Source: Clostridium sp. DL-VIII
GTDB taxonomy: Bacteria > Bacillota > Clostridia > Clostridiales > Clostridiaceae
Direction: 5' to 3'
NCBI RefSeq assembly: GCF_000230835.1
Contig: NZ_CM001240.1
Span: 155,001 to 219,000 of the forward strand
Length of the DNA stretch: 64,000 bases
Shown here: piece by piece, positions 9,384-19,236 of the stretch
How the letters are laid out: each line of letters starts with the position of its first letter
How positions within the stretch are numbered: the first letter of the stretch is position 1
Notes under the pieces: model-generated
Seen by the model: only the letters and a program-made list of their open reading frames with translations
Database searches by the model: none
Told to the model about the DNA's origin: nothing
Position numbers and translations under genes: made by a program

Positions 9384-11519
9384 ATGGTACCATATTTCAT
9401 GCTTATCTATAGCGTTATAGTAATTGCGCTTATAGCAATTATCTATTTGGTCAGGTTCACATTTTCTCAAGACAAAGGCACAAAACAAATGCAAGAAATA
9501 TCTACTTACATCAAAGAAGGTGCTATGGCATTCATTAAAAGACAGTACAAGACTATCGCTGTCTTATCCATTGTAGTTTTATTTTTAATTCTCTTATCTA
9601 ATTATTTTGGTAACGTCTCAAAGGGCTCTAGCTCTGCTGTATCAATATCTTTACATACTGGTATAGCGTTTATAACTGGGGCATTCTGCTCAGCTCTATC
9701 AGGCTATATTGGTATGTATATGGCTGTTAATTCAAACATAAGAGCTGCTGCTGGTGCAAAAAAAGGGCTAAATAATGCTCTTCAAATCGCATTAAAAGGT
9801 GGTGCGGTTACTGGACTAGCTGTTACCGCATTATCCTTATTAGGTGTTGCCACTCTCTTTCTTATTTATGGTGGTGCTTCTGGTAATGATGATCTTATAA
9901 AAGAAGCTCCTTCACTTCTAGTTGGATTTGGGTTTGGAGCATCTTTCGTTGCACTTTTTGCACAACTTGGTGGTGGTATATATACAAAAGCTGCTGATGT
10001 TGGCGCTGACCTTGTTGGAAAGGTTGAAGCTGGTATTCCAGAAGATGACCCTAGAAATCCTGCAGTTATTGCTGATCTTGTTGGTGATAATGTTGGTGAT
10101 TGTGCCGGCAGAGGTGCTGACCTTTTTGAATCTACAGCCGCTGAAAATGTTGGTGCTATGATTCTTGGTGTTGCACTATATCCTATCTTTGGCTGGAAAG
10201 GCATACTCTTTCCTCTAGTAGCACGTGCCTTAGGCATTATAGCTTCTATAATTGGTATCTTTGCTGTTAAGGTAAAGAATAATACTGATGACCCTATGAA
10301 AGCATTAAAGGGTGGGTTTGTTATAACTTCTATAATAAATTTGGTACTTCTATTTTTTGTAGTAAATAATATGTTAACAGGCAAACTTCCAACAGGTACT
10401 ACTGTAAATTCCATTTATCTTTATGGATGCGCCGTAGCTGGTATAGTTCTTAGTTATGCATTTGTAATGCTAACCGATTATTATACTTCAATAACTCATA
10501 AGCCTGTAAAAGAAATTGCTAATTCTTCTGAAACAGGAGCAGGAACTAACATAATAACTGGATTGTCAGTTGGTATGGAGTCAACTGCATTACCTGTAAT
10601 ATTTATATCTATCTGCATATATGTATCTTATAAGTTAAGCGAATTAGCACTACCTAATGTAGCAAATTCCGGGTTATACGGAACCGCAATAGCAACTATG
10701 GGAATGCTTTCTACCTGTACTTATATTCTTGCAATGGACACCTTTGGTCCAATAACTGATAATGCTGGTGGAATTACAGAAATGTCTGGTGCACCTGAAG
10801 AAATCAGGAATATAACTGATAGATTAGATGCTTGTGGAAATACTACAAAAGCATTAACTAAAGGATATGCTGTAGGATCAGCTGCTTTAGCAACCTTCTT
10901 ACTATTCTCTGCATACTTAGATGAAGTAAAGAAAATACTTGGTAAACCTTTAGATTCTTGGTTTTCAGTTGATATCGGAAAGCCTGAGGTATTTATAGGT
11001 GGTTTCATAGGAGCTATGATAGTATACCTATTTAGTTCTACTGCAATAAGTGCTGTTAGCAGAGCTGCTCAATATGTAATACTTGAGGTTAGAAGACAGT
11101 TTAAAGAAATTTCAGGCATAATGGAAGGAACAGCAAAGCCTGATTATGCTCGTTGTGTTGATATTGTTACAAAGGGTGCTTTAAAAGAAATGGTACTCCC
11201 AGGAATAATAGTTGTTTGTGCTCCTGTAATCGTTGGAATTCTTTTAGGTAAAGAATCTGCAGCCGGTTTCTTAATGATAACAACCATTGCCGGTGTCATT
11301 ATGGCACTCTTCTTAAATAACGGCGGTGGAGCCTGGGATAATGCTAAAAAACTTATAGAGCTTGGAGAACATGGCGGCAAAAATTCCGAAGCACATAAAG
11401 CTAGTGTTGTTGGTGATACCGTTGGCGATCCATTTAAAGACACTGCTGGGCCATCACTTCATGTTCTTATAAAACTTGTAAGTACTTTAACATTAGTATT
11501 TGTAGCGTTGTTTAGTTAG
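9384..11519 (+). CDS. hppA: Membrane-bound ion-pumping pyrophosphatase
   Basis: This protein hydrolyses PPi and pumps cations out across the membrane. The 711 residues hold about 16 membrane helices. The PPi-site block DDPRNPAVIADLVGDNVGD is intact, as are GRGADLFE, DNAGGITEMS and VVGDTVGDPFKDTAGPS. The position that separates K+-dependent (Ala) from K+-independent (Lys) enzymes reads GNTTKALTKG, so a K+-independent proton pump is predicted from that known rule. A -10 TATAAT (9331-9336) and AAGGGG site precede the ATG. It is monocistronic and followed by a large imperfect hairpin. Confidence 0.94.
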   Translation: MVPYFMLIYSVIVIALIAIIYLVRFTFSQDKGTKQMQEISTYIKEGAMAFIKRQYKTIAVLSIVVLFLILLSNYFGNVSKGSSSAVSISLHTGIAFITGAFCSALSGYIGMYMAVNSNIRAAAGAKKGLNNALQIALKGGAVTGLAVTALSLLGVATLFLIYGGASGNDDLIKEAPSLLVGFGFGASFVALFAQLGGGIYTKAADVGADLVGKVEAGIPEDDPRNPAVIADLVGDNVGDCAGRGADLFESTAAENVGAMILGVALYPIFGWKGILFPLVARALGIIASIIGIFAVKVKNNTDDPMKALKGGFVITSIINLVLLFFVVNNMLTGKLPTGTTVNSIYLYGCAVAGIVLSYAFVMLTDYYTSITHKPVKEIANSSETGAGTNIITGLSVGMESTALPVIFISICIYVSYKLSELALPNVANSGLYGTAIATMGMLSTCTYILAMDTFGPITDNAGGITEMSGAPEEIRNITDRLDACGNTTKALTKGYAVGSAALATFLLFSAYLDEVKKILGKPLDSWFSVDIGKPEVFIGGFIGAMIVYLFSSTAISAVSRAAQYVILEVRRQFKEISGIMEGTAKPDYARCVDIVTKGALKEMVLPGIIVVCAPVIVGILLGKESAAGFLMITTIAGVIMALFLNNGGGAWDNAKKLIELGEHGGKNSEAHKASVVGDTVGDPFKDTAGPSLHVLIKLVSTLTLVFVALFS

Positions 11520-11535
11520 AAACATTTACTTGTAG

Positions 11536-11654
11536 AATATCCCTAAGGCTATTGCCATAAAAGTAAAACTTCAGTAATATATCATACTGCTTTTTGCTCA
11601 GCAAACGATATTATTGACTGTAAATTACTTGATGCAATATTCCTCAGGGATATT
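11536..11654. repeat. 119-nt imperfect inverted repeat after hppA
   Basis: AATATCCCT (11536-11544) pairs with AGGGATATT (11646-11654). Pairing continues inwards imperfectly for about 50 nt per arm (AGG/CCT, ATTGC/GCAAT, AAGTAA/TTACTT, TGCT/AGCA). T5 follows the right arm, so it may end hppA transcription, but it is far longer than the neighbouring terminators and resembles a MITE-like or structured-RNA element. Confidence 0.5.
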
Positions 11655-11660
11655 TTTAGT

Positions 11661-13097
11661 TTATTTTTCATTTTCAAGTATCTTTTTTGCCTTATATGTT
11701 ACAACATTCCAATCTTGCCACTTTTCCCTTTCCTTTAATCTATTTTCATATCTTTTTAGTAAGAGCGTAGTCTTTTTATCTCCAGTTCTTGATACCTTCA
11801 TAAGCGGTTCCAGGGCTGAATTGCTCAATTCCTTAAATGCATCTATTGTGTCCACTTTTCCTGTTATATACAAATCAGCATCATATTTTGCTATTCTATA
11901 ATCAACATTTATGTAATTTAAACCTAAAAACATAATTGTAAAAGCGATAAATACATTCCTTATAAGCTTGAACTTGTTATTATATTCTTTTATTCCGATT
12001 AATAATAGAATTATAAAACCAAGAATCAAAATCCAGGCAATATAAACACGCATGAGCGTAATTCCATAAGCATTAATATATAGTAGCATTTTAGAAAGCG
12101 CTGAAATCACCAAAAATAAAGTAAATGCTATCAAATAATAAATAAATCCTTTAATTATAATTCTTTTCTTCTTACTATCATTTACTTTAGTAAATAAATC
12201 TAATACTATTATAAAAAATAAATTTATATTTACTAACGGAACACATTCAAAAAATCCTTGTCTTGCATATTCTGAAAAAGTATATTCTGCTGGTAATATA
12301 CCCATAAAGGATGATATAAGATAAGTAAATTTTGCTAAACAATACATAACATAAATAGTGCATAAGAAACTTGTAGCTGTAATAACTATAGTAAAGTCAA
12401 ATTTTATTTTTATCTGTTTATTCTCCTCATTACAATTTTCCTTCTCTTTATTTTTAACTCCATAAAAATATCCGCATAAAGGGAAATATATAATTGTAAA
12501 TACAGCTATTCTTTTTATTATAGCGGAAAAATTAAAACTTACATTATCATTTATTAAATCTATTACGTTTTTAAAAGCTATATCAGATCGCATTAATAAT
12601 ATAGTAGCTATAAACACTATTGGTAAACCCACGAGAAGTCCTATTAAGATTTTCCAAAATATATTAAAGAACTTTCTGTATTTATCCTTTCCATCATCTC
12701 GTATTAGTCTAATAGGCGCTAAAATATTTTTTATTGGTTTTATTATACCTATTGGAACCACCTGCATAATCCACTCAAGAGATAGAAACTCGAATTTATT
12801 AACTTTAAATTGCTCACTTGTATCTAGAACAATTAATCCATATAAAAATATCACGTTTAAAAATTTTAAAAGCATATTATCAAAAAATACAAAACATAGA
12901 GATATCATGATTATAGGTATAAGTAATAATACATTTCTCTTTATTCTTATTGTCTTATTTTGAGATAATATTAAAACGTAATATATAATTACTGATATAG
13001 GCACAGCTATTCCCCACCCGCCAAAAATCAAAAGTTCCATAAATAAAATACTTGCAGAAGCTATCCAAAATAGCGCTTTTTGATCTAATTCTTTCAT
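11661..13097 (-). CDS. DUF4173-type polytopic membrane protein
   Basis: This 478-aa protein has about 11-12 hydrophobic segments. The central block VPIGIIKPIKNILAPIRLI and the following GLLVGLPIVFIATILLMRSD match my recollection of the DUF4173 family of Firmicutes membrane proteins, whose function is unknown. The C-terminal 60 residues are soluble and basic. The ribosome site is AGGAGGGAG. A truncated helix-turn-helix gene (13180-13272) lies just upstream, which may be the remnant of a former regulator. No enzymatic motif is visible. Confidence 0.65.
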   Translation of the reverse strand: MKELDQKALFWIASASILFMELLIFGGWGIAVPISVIIYYVLILSQNKTIRIKRNVLLLIPIIMISLCFVFFDNMLLKFLNVIFLYGLIVLDTSEQFKVNKFEFLSLEWIMQVVPIGIIKPIKNILAPIRLIRDDGKDKYRKFFNIFWKILIGLLVGLPIVFIATILLMRSDIAFKNVIDLINDNVSFNFSAIIKRIAVFTIIYFPLCGYFYGVKNKEKENCNEENKQIKIKFDFTIVITATSFLCTIYVMYCLAKFTYLISSFMGILPAEYTFSEYARQGFFECVPLVNINLFFIIVLDLFTKVNDSKKKRIIIKGFIYYLIAFTLFLVISALSKMLLYINAYGITLMRVYIAWILILGFIILLLIGIKEYNNKFKLIRNVFIAFTIMFLGLNYINVDYRIAKYDADLYITGKVDTIDAFKELSNSALEPLMKVSRTGDKKTTLLLKRYENRLKEREKWQDWNVVTYKAKKILENEK

Positions 13098-13179
13098 AAT
13101 AATTTCTCCCTCCTAACCTCATTTAAGCATTTCTGCTATTAACTACCTAAAAAATTTTTCAAAAATTAAATTTTAATAT

Positions 13180-13272
13180 TTAACTTTCTTTTACATCTTC
13201 AAGCAAATCTCCAGGCTGACACTCTAACTCCTCACAAATTGCATCCAATGTTGAAAATCTTATGGCTTTTCC
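13180..13272 (-). pseudogene. Remnant of a YozG-like (Xre) helix-turn-helix regulator
   Basis: An open stretch of 30 codons reads IRFSTLDAICEELECQPGD followed by a short acidic tail and a stop. This is the C-terminal half of small Cro/CI-type regulators of the YozG kind. It is preceded directly by an in-frame TAA and has no start codon, so the DNA-binding N-terminal half is gone. The rest of the 414-bp gap 13098-13511 is AT-rich plus the terminator at 13412-13452. Confidence 0.65.
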
Positions 13273-13411
13273 TTATTATATTATTATATTTCTTGTATTT
13301 CAATAGTTTTTTATCGAAAAACAATATATGTTTATTGATACTTTAAAGCTAAGCTATGCATTTGGTTAATTGAAAGCTGTGCACTTCACACTATTTAACT
13401 ACAATTAAAAT

Positions 13412-13452
13412 AATCCACTTTCAAACAAATTCTCTATGTTTAAAAGTGGATT
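13412..13452 (-). terminator. Terminator of the chemoreceptor gene
   Basis: AATCCACTTT (13412-13421) pairs with AAAGTGGATT (13443-13452), with further pairing in the loop. On the minus strand it is followed by ATTTT. It lies 60 bp past the stop of the 13512-15491 gene. Confidence 0.65.
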
Positions 13453-13511
13453 TTAAAAACATTATATTTATATTTTAAAACTGTATATTTTACTTCCTAA
13501 ACTGTAAATTG

Positions 13512-15491
13512 TTAATTATGCACTACAAACTTCTTAACGTATGCCTTTAGCTCATCTGCCATAACATTCAACTTTTCAATTTCATTTAAAATATTTTCAC
13601 TATAAGTTGCCTGTTCCTCTGTAGAAGCTGTTACTTCCTCTGTACTAGCAGAAGTTTCTTCAGATACAGCTAAAATTCTTTCCATATCCTGTTGTATATT
13701 CTCTCCAGCACCCTTTACTCCATCTGTAGAATTTGAAATTCCTTCTATTTCTCTTGCAATTAAGTTTACATTACTTAAGATATCATTAAAAACTCTAGAT
13801 GTATTTTTTACTGATTCATTTTGCTCACTTATTGCATCTGTAGCATTTTTTGCACTATCTACCGCAACACTGGTAGTAGTTTTAATATCCTGTATAATTC
13901 CTTGAATCTTTCCAATAGAAGTTTGAGATTCTTCTGCAAGTTTTCTAACTTCATCCGCAACAACTGCAAAGCCTTTTCCCTGCTCCCCTGCTCTTGCTGC
14001 CTCAATAGCTGCGTTTAAAGCTAATAAATTAGTTTGTTCTGCTATATCTTCAATTACCTCCACAATTTGTCCTATTTGCACAGTCCTATCATTTAAAGTA
14101 AATATAACTTTAGATACCTGATTAACTGCATTAGTGCTCTCTTCCATCTTTATATTCTGGGCATTCACGATCTCTACACCAGCTTTAACCAATTCTTCTG
14201 CTTCTACTGATGACCCAAGTGAATTATTACTATTAACTGCAATTTCCTCTATAGCTCCAACAATACTGTTAATTGATCCAAGTGTTCTTTCAACGCTTTT
14301 AGCCTGCTCATCACTTCCTAGAGCTAATTGACTGGTGGCCTCTGCAATTTGGCTGGATACAATTTCAGCCTGTTTAGCTGAATTTAACACTTCCTCAGAA
14401 GACGTTGTTACATTATCAGCCGCCACAGAAATTTGCTGAACTAAATTTTTTAAACTTTCCCTCATATCTATAAATGATTCTGATAATTCTCCTATTTCTC
14501 CACCAGTATTTACATTAAAGTTATAAGCTAAATTACCTTGAGCTAATTGCTTTGCAGCTTCCTTTAAAATCAATAAAGGTTTTATCATACTTTTAGATAA
14601 AATTACCCCAATCACAATAACAATGGCTAAAATAACCACCCCAATTATAATCATTTTTATTCTTATACTATTAATAGATGCAAAGGCTTCATCCCTACTT
14701 TGCCTAACTACAACTGCCCAGCCTGTAGTTGCCACCTTTGTATAGCTTCCAAACACTTTTTCCCCTTGATATTCATACTCCTCTGCTCCAGATTCTCCTG
14801 TTAAAGCTTTCTTAACAATATCCACATTTGAAACATTAGTTCTTTCTTCAACCATTTTTCCATCGGGATGAGCTAAAATTTGCCCCTGAGTGTCTGTTAT
14901 AAATGCATATCCCGTTTTTCCAAGAATAACTTTATTTCTCATCTCTTCTAGTGAATTTAAATCTAAGGTTGCTCCTAAGATCCCTTCAAATTGCTTCTCA
15001 GCATTAAAAATCGGAACTGCAATAACCACTGCCGGCTTTCCTGTAGTTTTAGAAATTATTATATCACTAATTATAGTCTTTTTCTCAGAAGCTACAGCTT
15101 TAAAATAATCTCGATCTGTCATATCATCAAATTGATTTTTTCCATCTGATCTAGCCACTTGTAATCCTGCAGCATCTGTTACATATACGAGTGCAAAATC
15201 TGAATACTTTTTATTAATTTCTTCTAAAAGTGCCCTTTGATTTTCTGGGTTATATGATCTCAAATCATTTGTGCATGCCAATCCCTCTAATACTGAAACA
15301 TGTTCAGATAAAAACGCATCTACCTTTTGGCTTAGGCTTGTTGATAGTTCTTTAGTGGTGTAGGTAAGATTATCATTAACTGTAGCAACTTGTGAGTTGG
15401 TTGATACAACTCCAATTATTAATACTGATAATATAATCAGTGATGCAAGTAATGAAATTATTCTTGTCCCTAATCTTAGATTTTTAAACAT
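13512..15491 (-). CDS. Methyl-accepting chemotaxis protein with extracellular Cache sensor
   Basis: This is a transmembrane chemoreceptor, 659 aa. One membrane helix (about residues 8-30) is followed by a dCache-like ligand domain (about 35-275; note [15 protein letters not shown] and [15 protein letters not shown]). A second membrane helix (about 280-302), a HAMP domain, and the methyl-accepting coiled coil follow, with the signalling hairpin [21 protein letters not shown] chose the ATG at 15491 because the AAAGGAGAAAG ribosome site lies inside the six extra codons of the longer frame. It signals through CheA/CheW, which are not in this window. The ligand is unknown. Confidence 0.93.
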   Translation of the reverse strand: MFKNLRLGTRIISLLASLIILSVLIIGVVSTNSQVATVNDNLTYTTKELSTSLSQKVDAFLSEHVSVLEGLACTNDLRSYNPENQRALLEEINKKYSDFALVYVTDAAGLQVARSDGKNQFDDMTDRDYFKAVASEKKTIISDIIISKTTGKPAVVIAVPIFNAEKQFEGILGATLDLNSLEEMRNKVILGKTGYAFITDTQGQILAHPDGKMVEERTNVSNVDIVKKALTGESGAEEYEYQGEKVFGSYTKVATTGWAVVVRQSRDEAFASINSIRIKMIIIGVVILAIVIVIGVILSKSMIKPLLILKEAAKQLAQGNLAYNFNVNTGGEIGELSESFIDMRESLKNLVQQISVAADNVTTSSEEVLNSAKQAEIVSSQIAEATSQLALGSDEQAKSVERTLGSINSIVGAIEEIAVNSNNSLGSSVEAEELVKAGVEIVNAQNIKMEESTNAVNQVSKVIFTLNDRTVQIGQIVEVIEDIAEQTNLLALNAAIEAARAGEQGKGFAVVADEVRKLAEESQTSIGKIQGIIQDIKTTTSVAVDSAKNATDAISEQNESVKNTSRVFNDILSNVNLIAREIEGISNSTDGVKGAGENIQQDMERILAVSEETSASTEEVTASTEEQATYSENILNEIEKLNVMADELKAYVKKFVVHN

Positions 15492-15884
15492 AATCTTTCT
15501 CCTTTGCATTTTACTTTGTTTTAGTCTACGTGCAGCAAGTTTACTGTACAGTTAATTCAAGCTAATTCACGCAATTGAATAATTTGACCTACTTACATTT
15601 GTTAATATTTGTCTAGATTCACGTTTATTTTCTTATTGCTTATTTAATTCTATTTTATTGTGTCTTATATTTTAACTTATCTTTTAAATGAATATAGAAA
15701 ATATAACGATTATAATGTAAATTTATGAAAATATTTGTATTATTATTACTATCGTATTTCATTGTTAAAAGCTTAACACTTCCTAAAAATTTTATGCCTT
15801 CTTTGCACTTTCAAATAAAACTAATACTTTCTCGAATCCCTAATAGTATTGTATAATTATATTATTTAAAGGGGGCTGAAATAA
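15492..15884. other. Intergenic gap, no gene
   Basis: This 393-bp AT-rich divergent region separates the chemoreceptor and the CGGC-domain gene. TATAAT at 15852-15857 is a reasonable -10 for the rightward gene, with no clear -35. I saw no RNA motif or convincing operator. Confidence 0.5.
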
Positions 15885-16298
15885 ATGAATATAAAATATG
15901 TAGTTATTATTCAATGTGACATTACACATAACCGTTGCAGTGGCTTTGCCTGCACAAATGCTTTTTATAATAGAGATGATGTTTTTAAAAAGTATGATGC
16001 TTCTACCAGATACATATCTTTTACCTGTGGTGGCTGCTGTGGCAAGAGTGTTGCTGCAAAATTAGAACATCTTTCTAAGAAATTAAGAAGTAAGAATAAC
16101 ATAGAAAAGGATGAGGTTGCAGTACATTTATCATCCTGCATTACAACAGATAATTATCATACTGACAGATGTCCTCATATTGATTACATTAAATCTATTA
16201 TCGCAAAAAAAGGTTATAAAAATATTATAGATGGCTCTTATATAAGTAAAAACGCTGAAAAGAAAAGAGCAGAGGGCATTTATATATCTTACAATTAA
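15885..16298 (+). CDS. CGGC domain protein
   Basis: This small cytosolic protein (137 aa) is rich in cysteine. The motif FTCGGCCGKSVAAKLEHL around residue 45-65 is the hallmark of the CGGC family, thought to bind metal through its cysteines. Further conserved points are CSGFACTNAFY near the N terminus and HLSSCITTDNYHTDRCPHID. The family function is unknown. The ribosome site AAAGGGGGCTG is strong. It is monocistronic, facing the DUF4474-like gene. Confidence 0.8.
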   Translation: MNIKYVVIIQCDITHNRCSGFACTNAFYNRDDVFKKYDASTRYISFTCGGCCGKSVAAKLEHLSKKLRSKNNIEKDEVAVHLSSCITTDNYHTDRCPHIDYIKSIIAKKGYKNIIDGSYISKNAEKKRAEGIYISYN

Positions 16299-16382
16299 AT
16301 CAAAAATAAATCCTTATCTGATCAAATTCTCTATAGAGAAACTGCAAGCTATATAAACGCTGCAGAATTTCACAAAATTAAA

Positions 16383-16403
16383 GGCAGGAGTTTATCTCCT
16401 GCC
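16383..16403 (-). terminator. Terminator of the DUF4474-like gene
   Basis: GGCAGGAG (16383-16390) and CTCCTGCC (16396-16403) form a GC-rich 8-bp stem with a 5-nt loop. The minus strand continues TTTAATTTT, so it ends the leftward transcript. Confidence 0.75.
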
Positions 16404-16417
16404 AAAATAACATCACT

Positions 16418-17305
16418 CTACGTGAGTTCTGGATTCTTCATGTTCCTAAAATGTGTTCTTAATGTTGCCTTATCTATTATTTCTGCATAAATATCAGGTG
16501 CCTGCTTTTTAATTCCATTTATCTTATCTGCCAAGTTATCATATACATTAGCAATATCATTATATCTATCACATAATATTTTATTCTTTTTTTGTATAAT
16601 CTTATCAGTTTCTTCTATTCTTGTAATTGGCTGTGGAGTATGAGGTTTATCAAAGGTTATCCCTAGAGTATTTCCATTTATAACATATTCACTTTCTGAA
16701 TACCCTGCATCTATTAATCCTGATATAAATGCATCACGCATAACACTGTTTTTAAAAGTAATATTTACATTCATCGTTAACTCTGAAGGTTCTGAATACT
16801 CTCCAAGCTTAAAGCCTGCTAACCACCAGTGTCTTTCATCTCTTGAAAAAAGTATTTTACCATTCTTTTTTAAAGTAAAAGACATTGTTAGTCTTTCTGC
16901 ATCGCTTGCACAATTATAAAACATATATTTATATACTTCTGGAATATTTAAAAGTGGTTTATCTACTGTATATACTCCAATTTCACAGCCAGTATTTAAA
17001 TCATATTGGCCTTTCCATAATTCAATTAACCATATTTTATTATTATATTCAAAATAAATTGGCTCACAATCTACAATCATTCCAAATGGTGCCATTGCCT
17101 CATCATACAAACGGCTATAGCCCATATTTCTCTGCCATGGATTCATATTACAAACGAATATATCCTGCTCCGCATCATACTCATAACCAGCCATCTCTAT
17201 TCCTTTATCTATCGGATGAGGAGATGATATTATGCCTAGTACAAAATTATTCATATCTTTCATCATTCGAATTCCAGCAAGCATTGCTATCAGGCCTACA
17301 CACAT
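16418..17305 (-). CDS. DUF4474-like protein with N-terminal membrane anchor
   Basis: This 295-aa protein has one hydrophobic N-terminal segment (CVGLIAMLAGIRMM) followed by a soluble domain. The block NPWQRNMGYSRLYDEAMAPF and the segment VDCEPIYFEYNNKIWLIELW match what I recall of DUF4474, a clostridial family of unknown function. The C-terminal 60 residues are helical and charged, possibly a coiled coil. I chose the ATG at 17305, since GAGGTG lies six bases before it and overlaps the GTG at 17311. It is monocistronic. Confidence 0.65.
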   Translation of the reverse strand: MCVGLIAMLAGIRMMKDMNNFVLGIISSPHPIDKGIEMAGYEYDAEQDIFVCNMNPWQRNMGYSRLYDEAMAPFGMIVDCEPIYFEYNNKIWLIELWKGQYDLNTGCEIGVYTVDKPLLNIPEVYKYMFYNCASDAERLTMSFTLKKNGKILFSRDERHWWLAGFKLGEYSEPSELTMNVNITFKNSVMRDAFISGLIDAGYSESEYVINGNTLGITFDKPHTPQPITRIEETDKIIQKKNKILCDRYNDIANVYDNLADKINGIKKQAPDIYAEIIDKATLRTHFRNMKNPELT

Positions 17306-17500
17306 AAACACTCACCTCAAATAAATTACTTTGATATATATTATTCTTATTGTGTGTATTATGTTAAAAGAAGACTGATTTTTTTTACTTTAAGCCTTTA
17401 AAAACTTGCTTGCGGTAATACTTTTTTACGTTACTTATTTTTTCTAAGCTATTATATTCAAACATATTGGAATTACTCAATAAAGATTATTGTGACAAAA

Positions 17501-17555
17501 AAATTGCAAATAATCTCCTCCTGCATAAAATGCCTTCAAAAATTATTTGCAATTT
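17501..17555 (-). terminator. Strong terminator of the nitroreductase/monooxygenase operon
   Basis: AAATTGCAAATAAT (17501-17514) and ATTATTTGCAATTT (17542-17555) form a perfect 14-bp stem. On the minus strand it runs into TTTTTTT. The rest of the gap 17306-17636 is AT-rich and holds nothing else I can read. Confidence 0.8.
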
Positions 17556-17636
17556 AATTATATTGATAATAAGAAAACTCTCGTATATAAAATCTAAGCA
17601 ATAAACTAATTATTATTTTCATTGCTCCATTTATTT

Positions 17637-17924
17637 TTATACCACTTTGGAATATATATTTATTTCTCCCGACTTTGTCATGAATTCACTCATTAGCGGT
17701 ACTATTCTTTGAAAATGTTCAGATGACATATGTTTTTCTAAAACCTTTTTATCTTGCCATTCTTCTATCATAGTTAATATGGTTTTATCTTTTTCATCTT
17801 GATACATTTCATATTTTATGCAGCCCTCTTCTTTTACAGTTGTCGCCGCCAATTCTTTTGCTAATTCAATTACATTTTGAATTTTATCTTCTTTAACATA
17901 ATGTTTTGCTACTACTTTTATCAT
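17637..17924 (-). CDS. YgiN-type quinol monooxygenase (ABM domain)
   Basis: This is a small dimeric ferredoxin-like-fold protein, 95 aa. It matches antibiotic-biosynthesis-monooxygenase proteins: IKVVAKHYVKEDK at the start, EEGCIKYEMYQDE in the middle, and EEWQDKKVLEKHMSSEHF. Members oxidise or bind quinols without a cofactor. It lies 26 bp after the nitroreductase gene, in one operon, suggesting shared handling of quinones or electrophiles under MarR control. Confidence 0.8.
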   Translation of the reverse strand: MIKVVAKHYVKEDKIQNVIELAKELAATTVKEEGCIKYEMYQDEKDKTILTMIEEWQDKKVLEKHMSSEHFQRIVPLMSEFMTKSGEINIYSKVV

Positions 17925-17950
17925 AATTGATCATCCTTCACTTAATTATA

Positions 17951-18460
17951 TTATTTCCAATTTTCATAATGAACTTTCTTATCATTAAATCTATCCTCAA
18001 ACGAATTACTTTGACTGCCATCAGGATATCCAACTATAATTAAAGCAAACGGTTTGATATGTTCAGGTAAACTAAAAAGATTCTTTATATACTTCATATT
18101 TTCTTCAGCTGTTGCTACTCCTAGCCAAACTGCTCCAAGATCCAAATAAGCTGCTTCTAACAATAAGTTTTCTACGGAAGCCCCCATATCTTGCTGCCAA
18201 GCTGAAGGAACCCTATAATTATCACTATTAGCTAAGGCAACTATGGCTAATGGAGCACTTCCGGCCATTTTCGAATATGGACTCATCCCTGACAATTTAT
18301 TTAAAGTATCTTTATTTTCAACAACAATGAATTCCCAAGGTTGTTGATTAGCTGCTGAAGGTGCTTGCATAGCAGCTCTTAATAATTTTTCTATTTTTTC
18401 CTTTTCAATCGGCTGATCTTTATATTTTCTAATACTTCTCCTATTAAAAATTGTTTCCAT
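17951..18460 (-). CDS. Nitroreductase family protein
   Basis: This is a predicted FMN-dependent NAD(P)H oxidoreductase, 169 aa. The FMN-binding RRSIRKYKDQPI lies near the N terminus, APSAANQQPWEFIVV binds flavin phosphate, and the C-terminal IVGYPDG completes the fold. Typical substrates are quinones and nitroaromatics. The ribosome site is GGAGG. A TTGTA-CA-TACAA palindrome lies 22 bp upstream of the ATG, and a second copy sits upstream of the neighbouring marR, so it is probably MarR-repressed. Confidence 0.88.
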   Translation of the reverse strand: METIFNRRSIRKYKDQPIEKEKIEKLLRAAMQAPSAANQQPWEFIVVENKDTLNKLSGMSPYSKMAGSAPLAIVALANSDNYRVPSAWQQDMGASVENLLLEAAYLDLGAVWLGVATAEENMKYIKNLFSLPEHIKPFALIIVGYPDGSQSNSFEDRFNDKKVHYENWK

Positions 18461-18482
18461 TGGTAATACCTCCCTAATTTAG

Positions 18483-18494
18483 TTGTACATACAA
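18483..18494. promoter_or_regulatory. Putative MarR operator upstream of the nitroreductase
   Basis: TTGTACATACAA is a perfect 5-bp-arm palindrome (arms TTGTA/TACAA), extended by G/C to 6-bp arms. The same 13-mer TTGTACATACAAC occurs at 19161-19173. Confidence 0.55.
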
Positions 18495-18605
18495 CAACAT
18501 TAATATTTTATATTCAATTTTTAGATTTTATGAAGATCTACTAATAATTTAATTCATAAACTCATAGCTATAACATCTTCATACCACCTAAAACTTAAAA
18601 ACAGA

Positions 18606-19037
18606 TTATTTTTTCTCCATCTTATCACATGCTGAATTTATTACTGTAATAAGCTTTTTGTACTCTTCTTCTCCAATAGCTTCTAAATATCTTGAATGAA
18701 GATTCCCCCATGCAATATTTATATCTGGTTGAAGGTCTTTTCCCTTAGCCGTTAAATATATAAAAGATTTCTTTCCTTCATTTTGCCTTCTTAAAAGGCC
18801 TTTATTTTCGAGCTTATCTATAAATCTAGTTATTGTTGATGGTGCAATGCAGAGAACTTCTCCTAATTCCTTTTGAGTTATTCCTTCTTTTTTGCCAACA
18901 ACACTAATTAAGTAAATATATGCTGGTGAAAGTCCTGTTATTCTAAATTCCTCATCTGCTATTTTCCCTATAACTCTAGCTAATTTATTAGATGAAAAAT
19001 ATAAGCAATCACACAATAATTCATTTATATCTAACAT
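18606..19037 (-). CDS. MarR family transcriptional regulator
   Basis: This is a dimeric winged-helix repressor, 143 aa. The DNA-binding core reads GITQKELGEVLCIAPSTITRFIDKLENKGLL with the wing RRQNEGKKSFIYLTAKG, all standard for MarR. Cys residues at both ends (CDCLYF, NSACDKM) could sense thiol-reactive compounds, though this is inference. It is a single gene upstream of the nitroreductase operon on the same strand, with the shared operator palindrome before each. Confidence 0.88.
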   Translation of the reverse strand: MLDINELLCDCLYFSSNKLARVIGKIADEEFRITGLSPAYIYLISVVGKKEGITQKELGEVLCIAPSTITRFIDKLENKGLLRRQNEGKKSFIYLTAKGKDLQPDINIAWGNLHSRYLEAIGEEEYKKLITVINSACDKMEKK

Positions 19038-19160
19038 TATTATATTTTCCTTTCAAATCGAATTTCTATACATATTATGTTTTATATGAGTATTATAACA
19101 TTAAATAAGTAAAATTCATGATTTTTTAGTCTATTAAAATCTAATCTAGCGAATTATTGT

Positions 19161-19172
19161 TTGTACATACAA
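19161..19172. promoter_or_regulatory. Putative MarR operator, second copy
   Basis: TTGTACATACAA lies 124 bp upstream of the marR ATG and is identical to the site before the nitroreductase, consistent with autoregulation. Confidence 0.5.
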
Positions 19173-19236
19173 CTATATATTACTTATTAAATTATGTCAA
19201 CAAATCCCTATGTTTCATTCCTTTACATGAAAATTA

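Noticed and set aside
16885..17307. 140-codon plus-strand frame
   Set aside because: It is antisense to the DUF4474-like gene, with no ribosome site, and its residues are those expected of a shadow frame.
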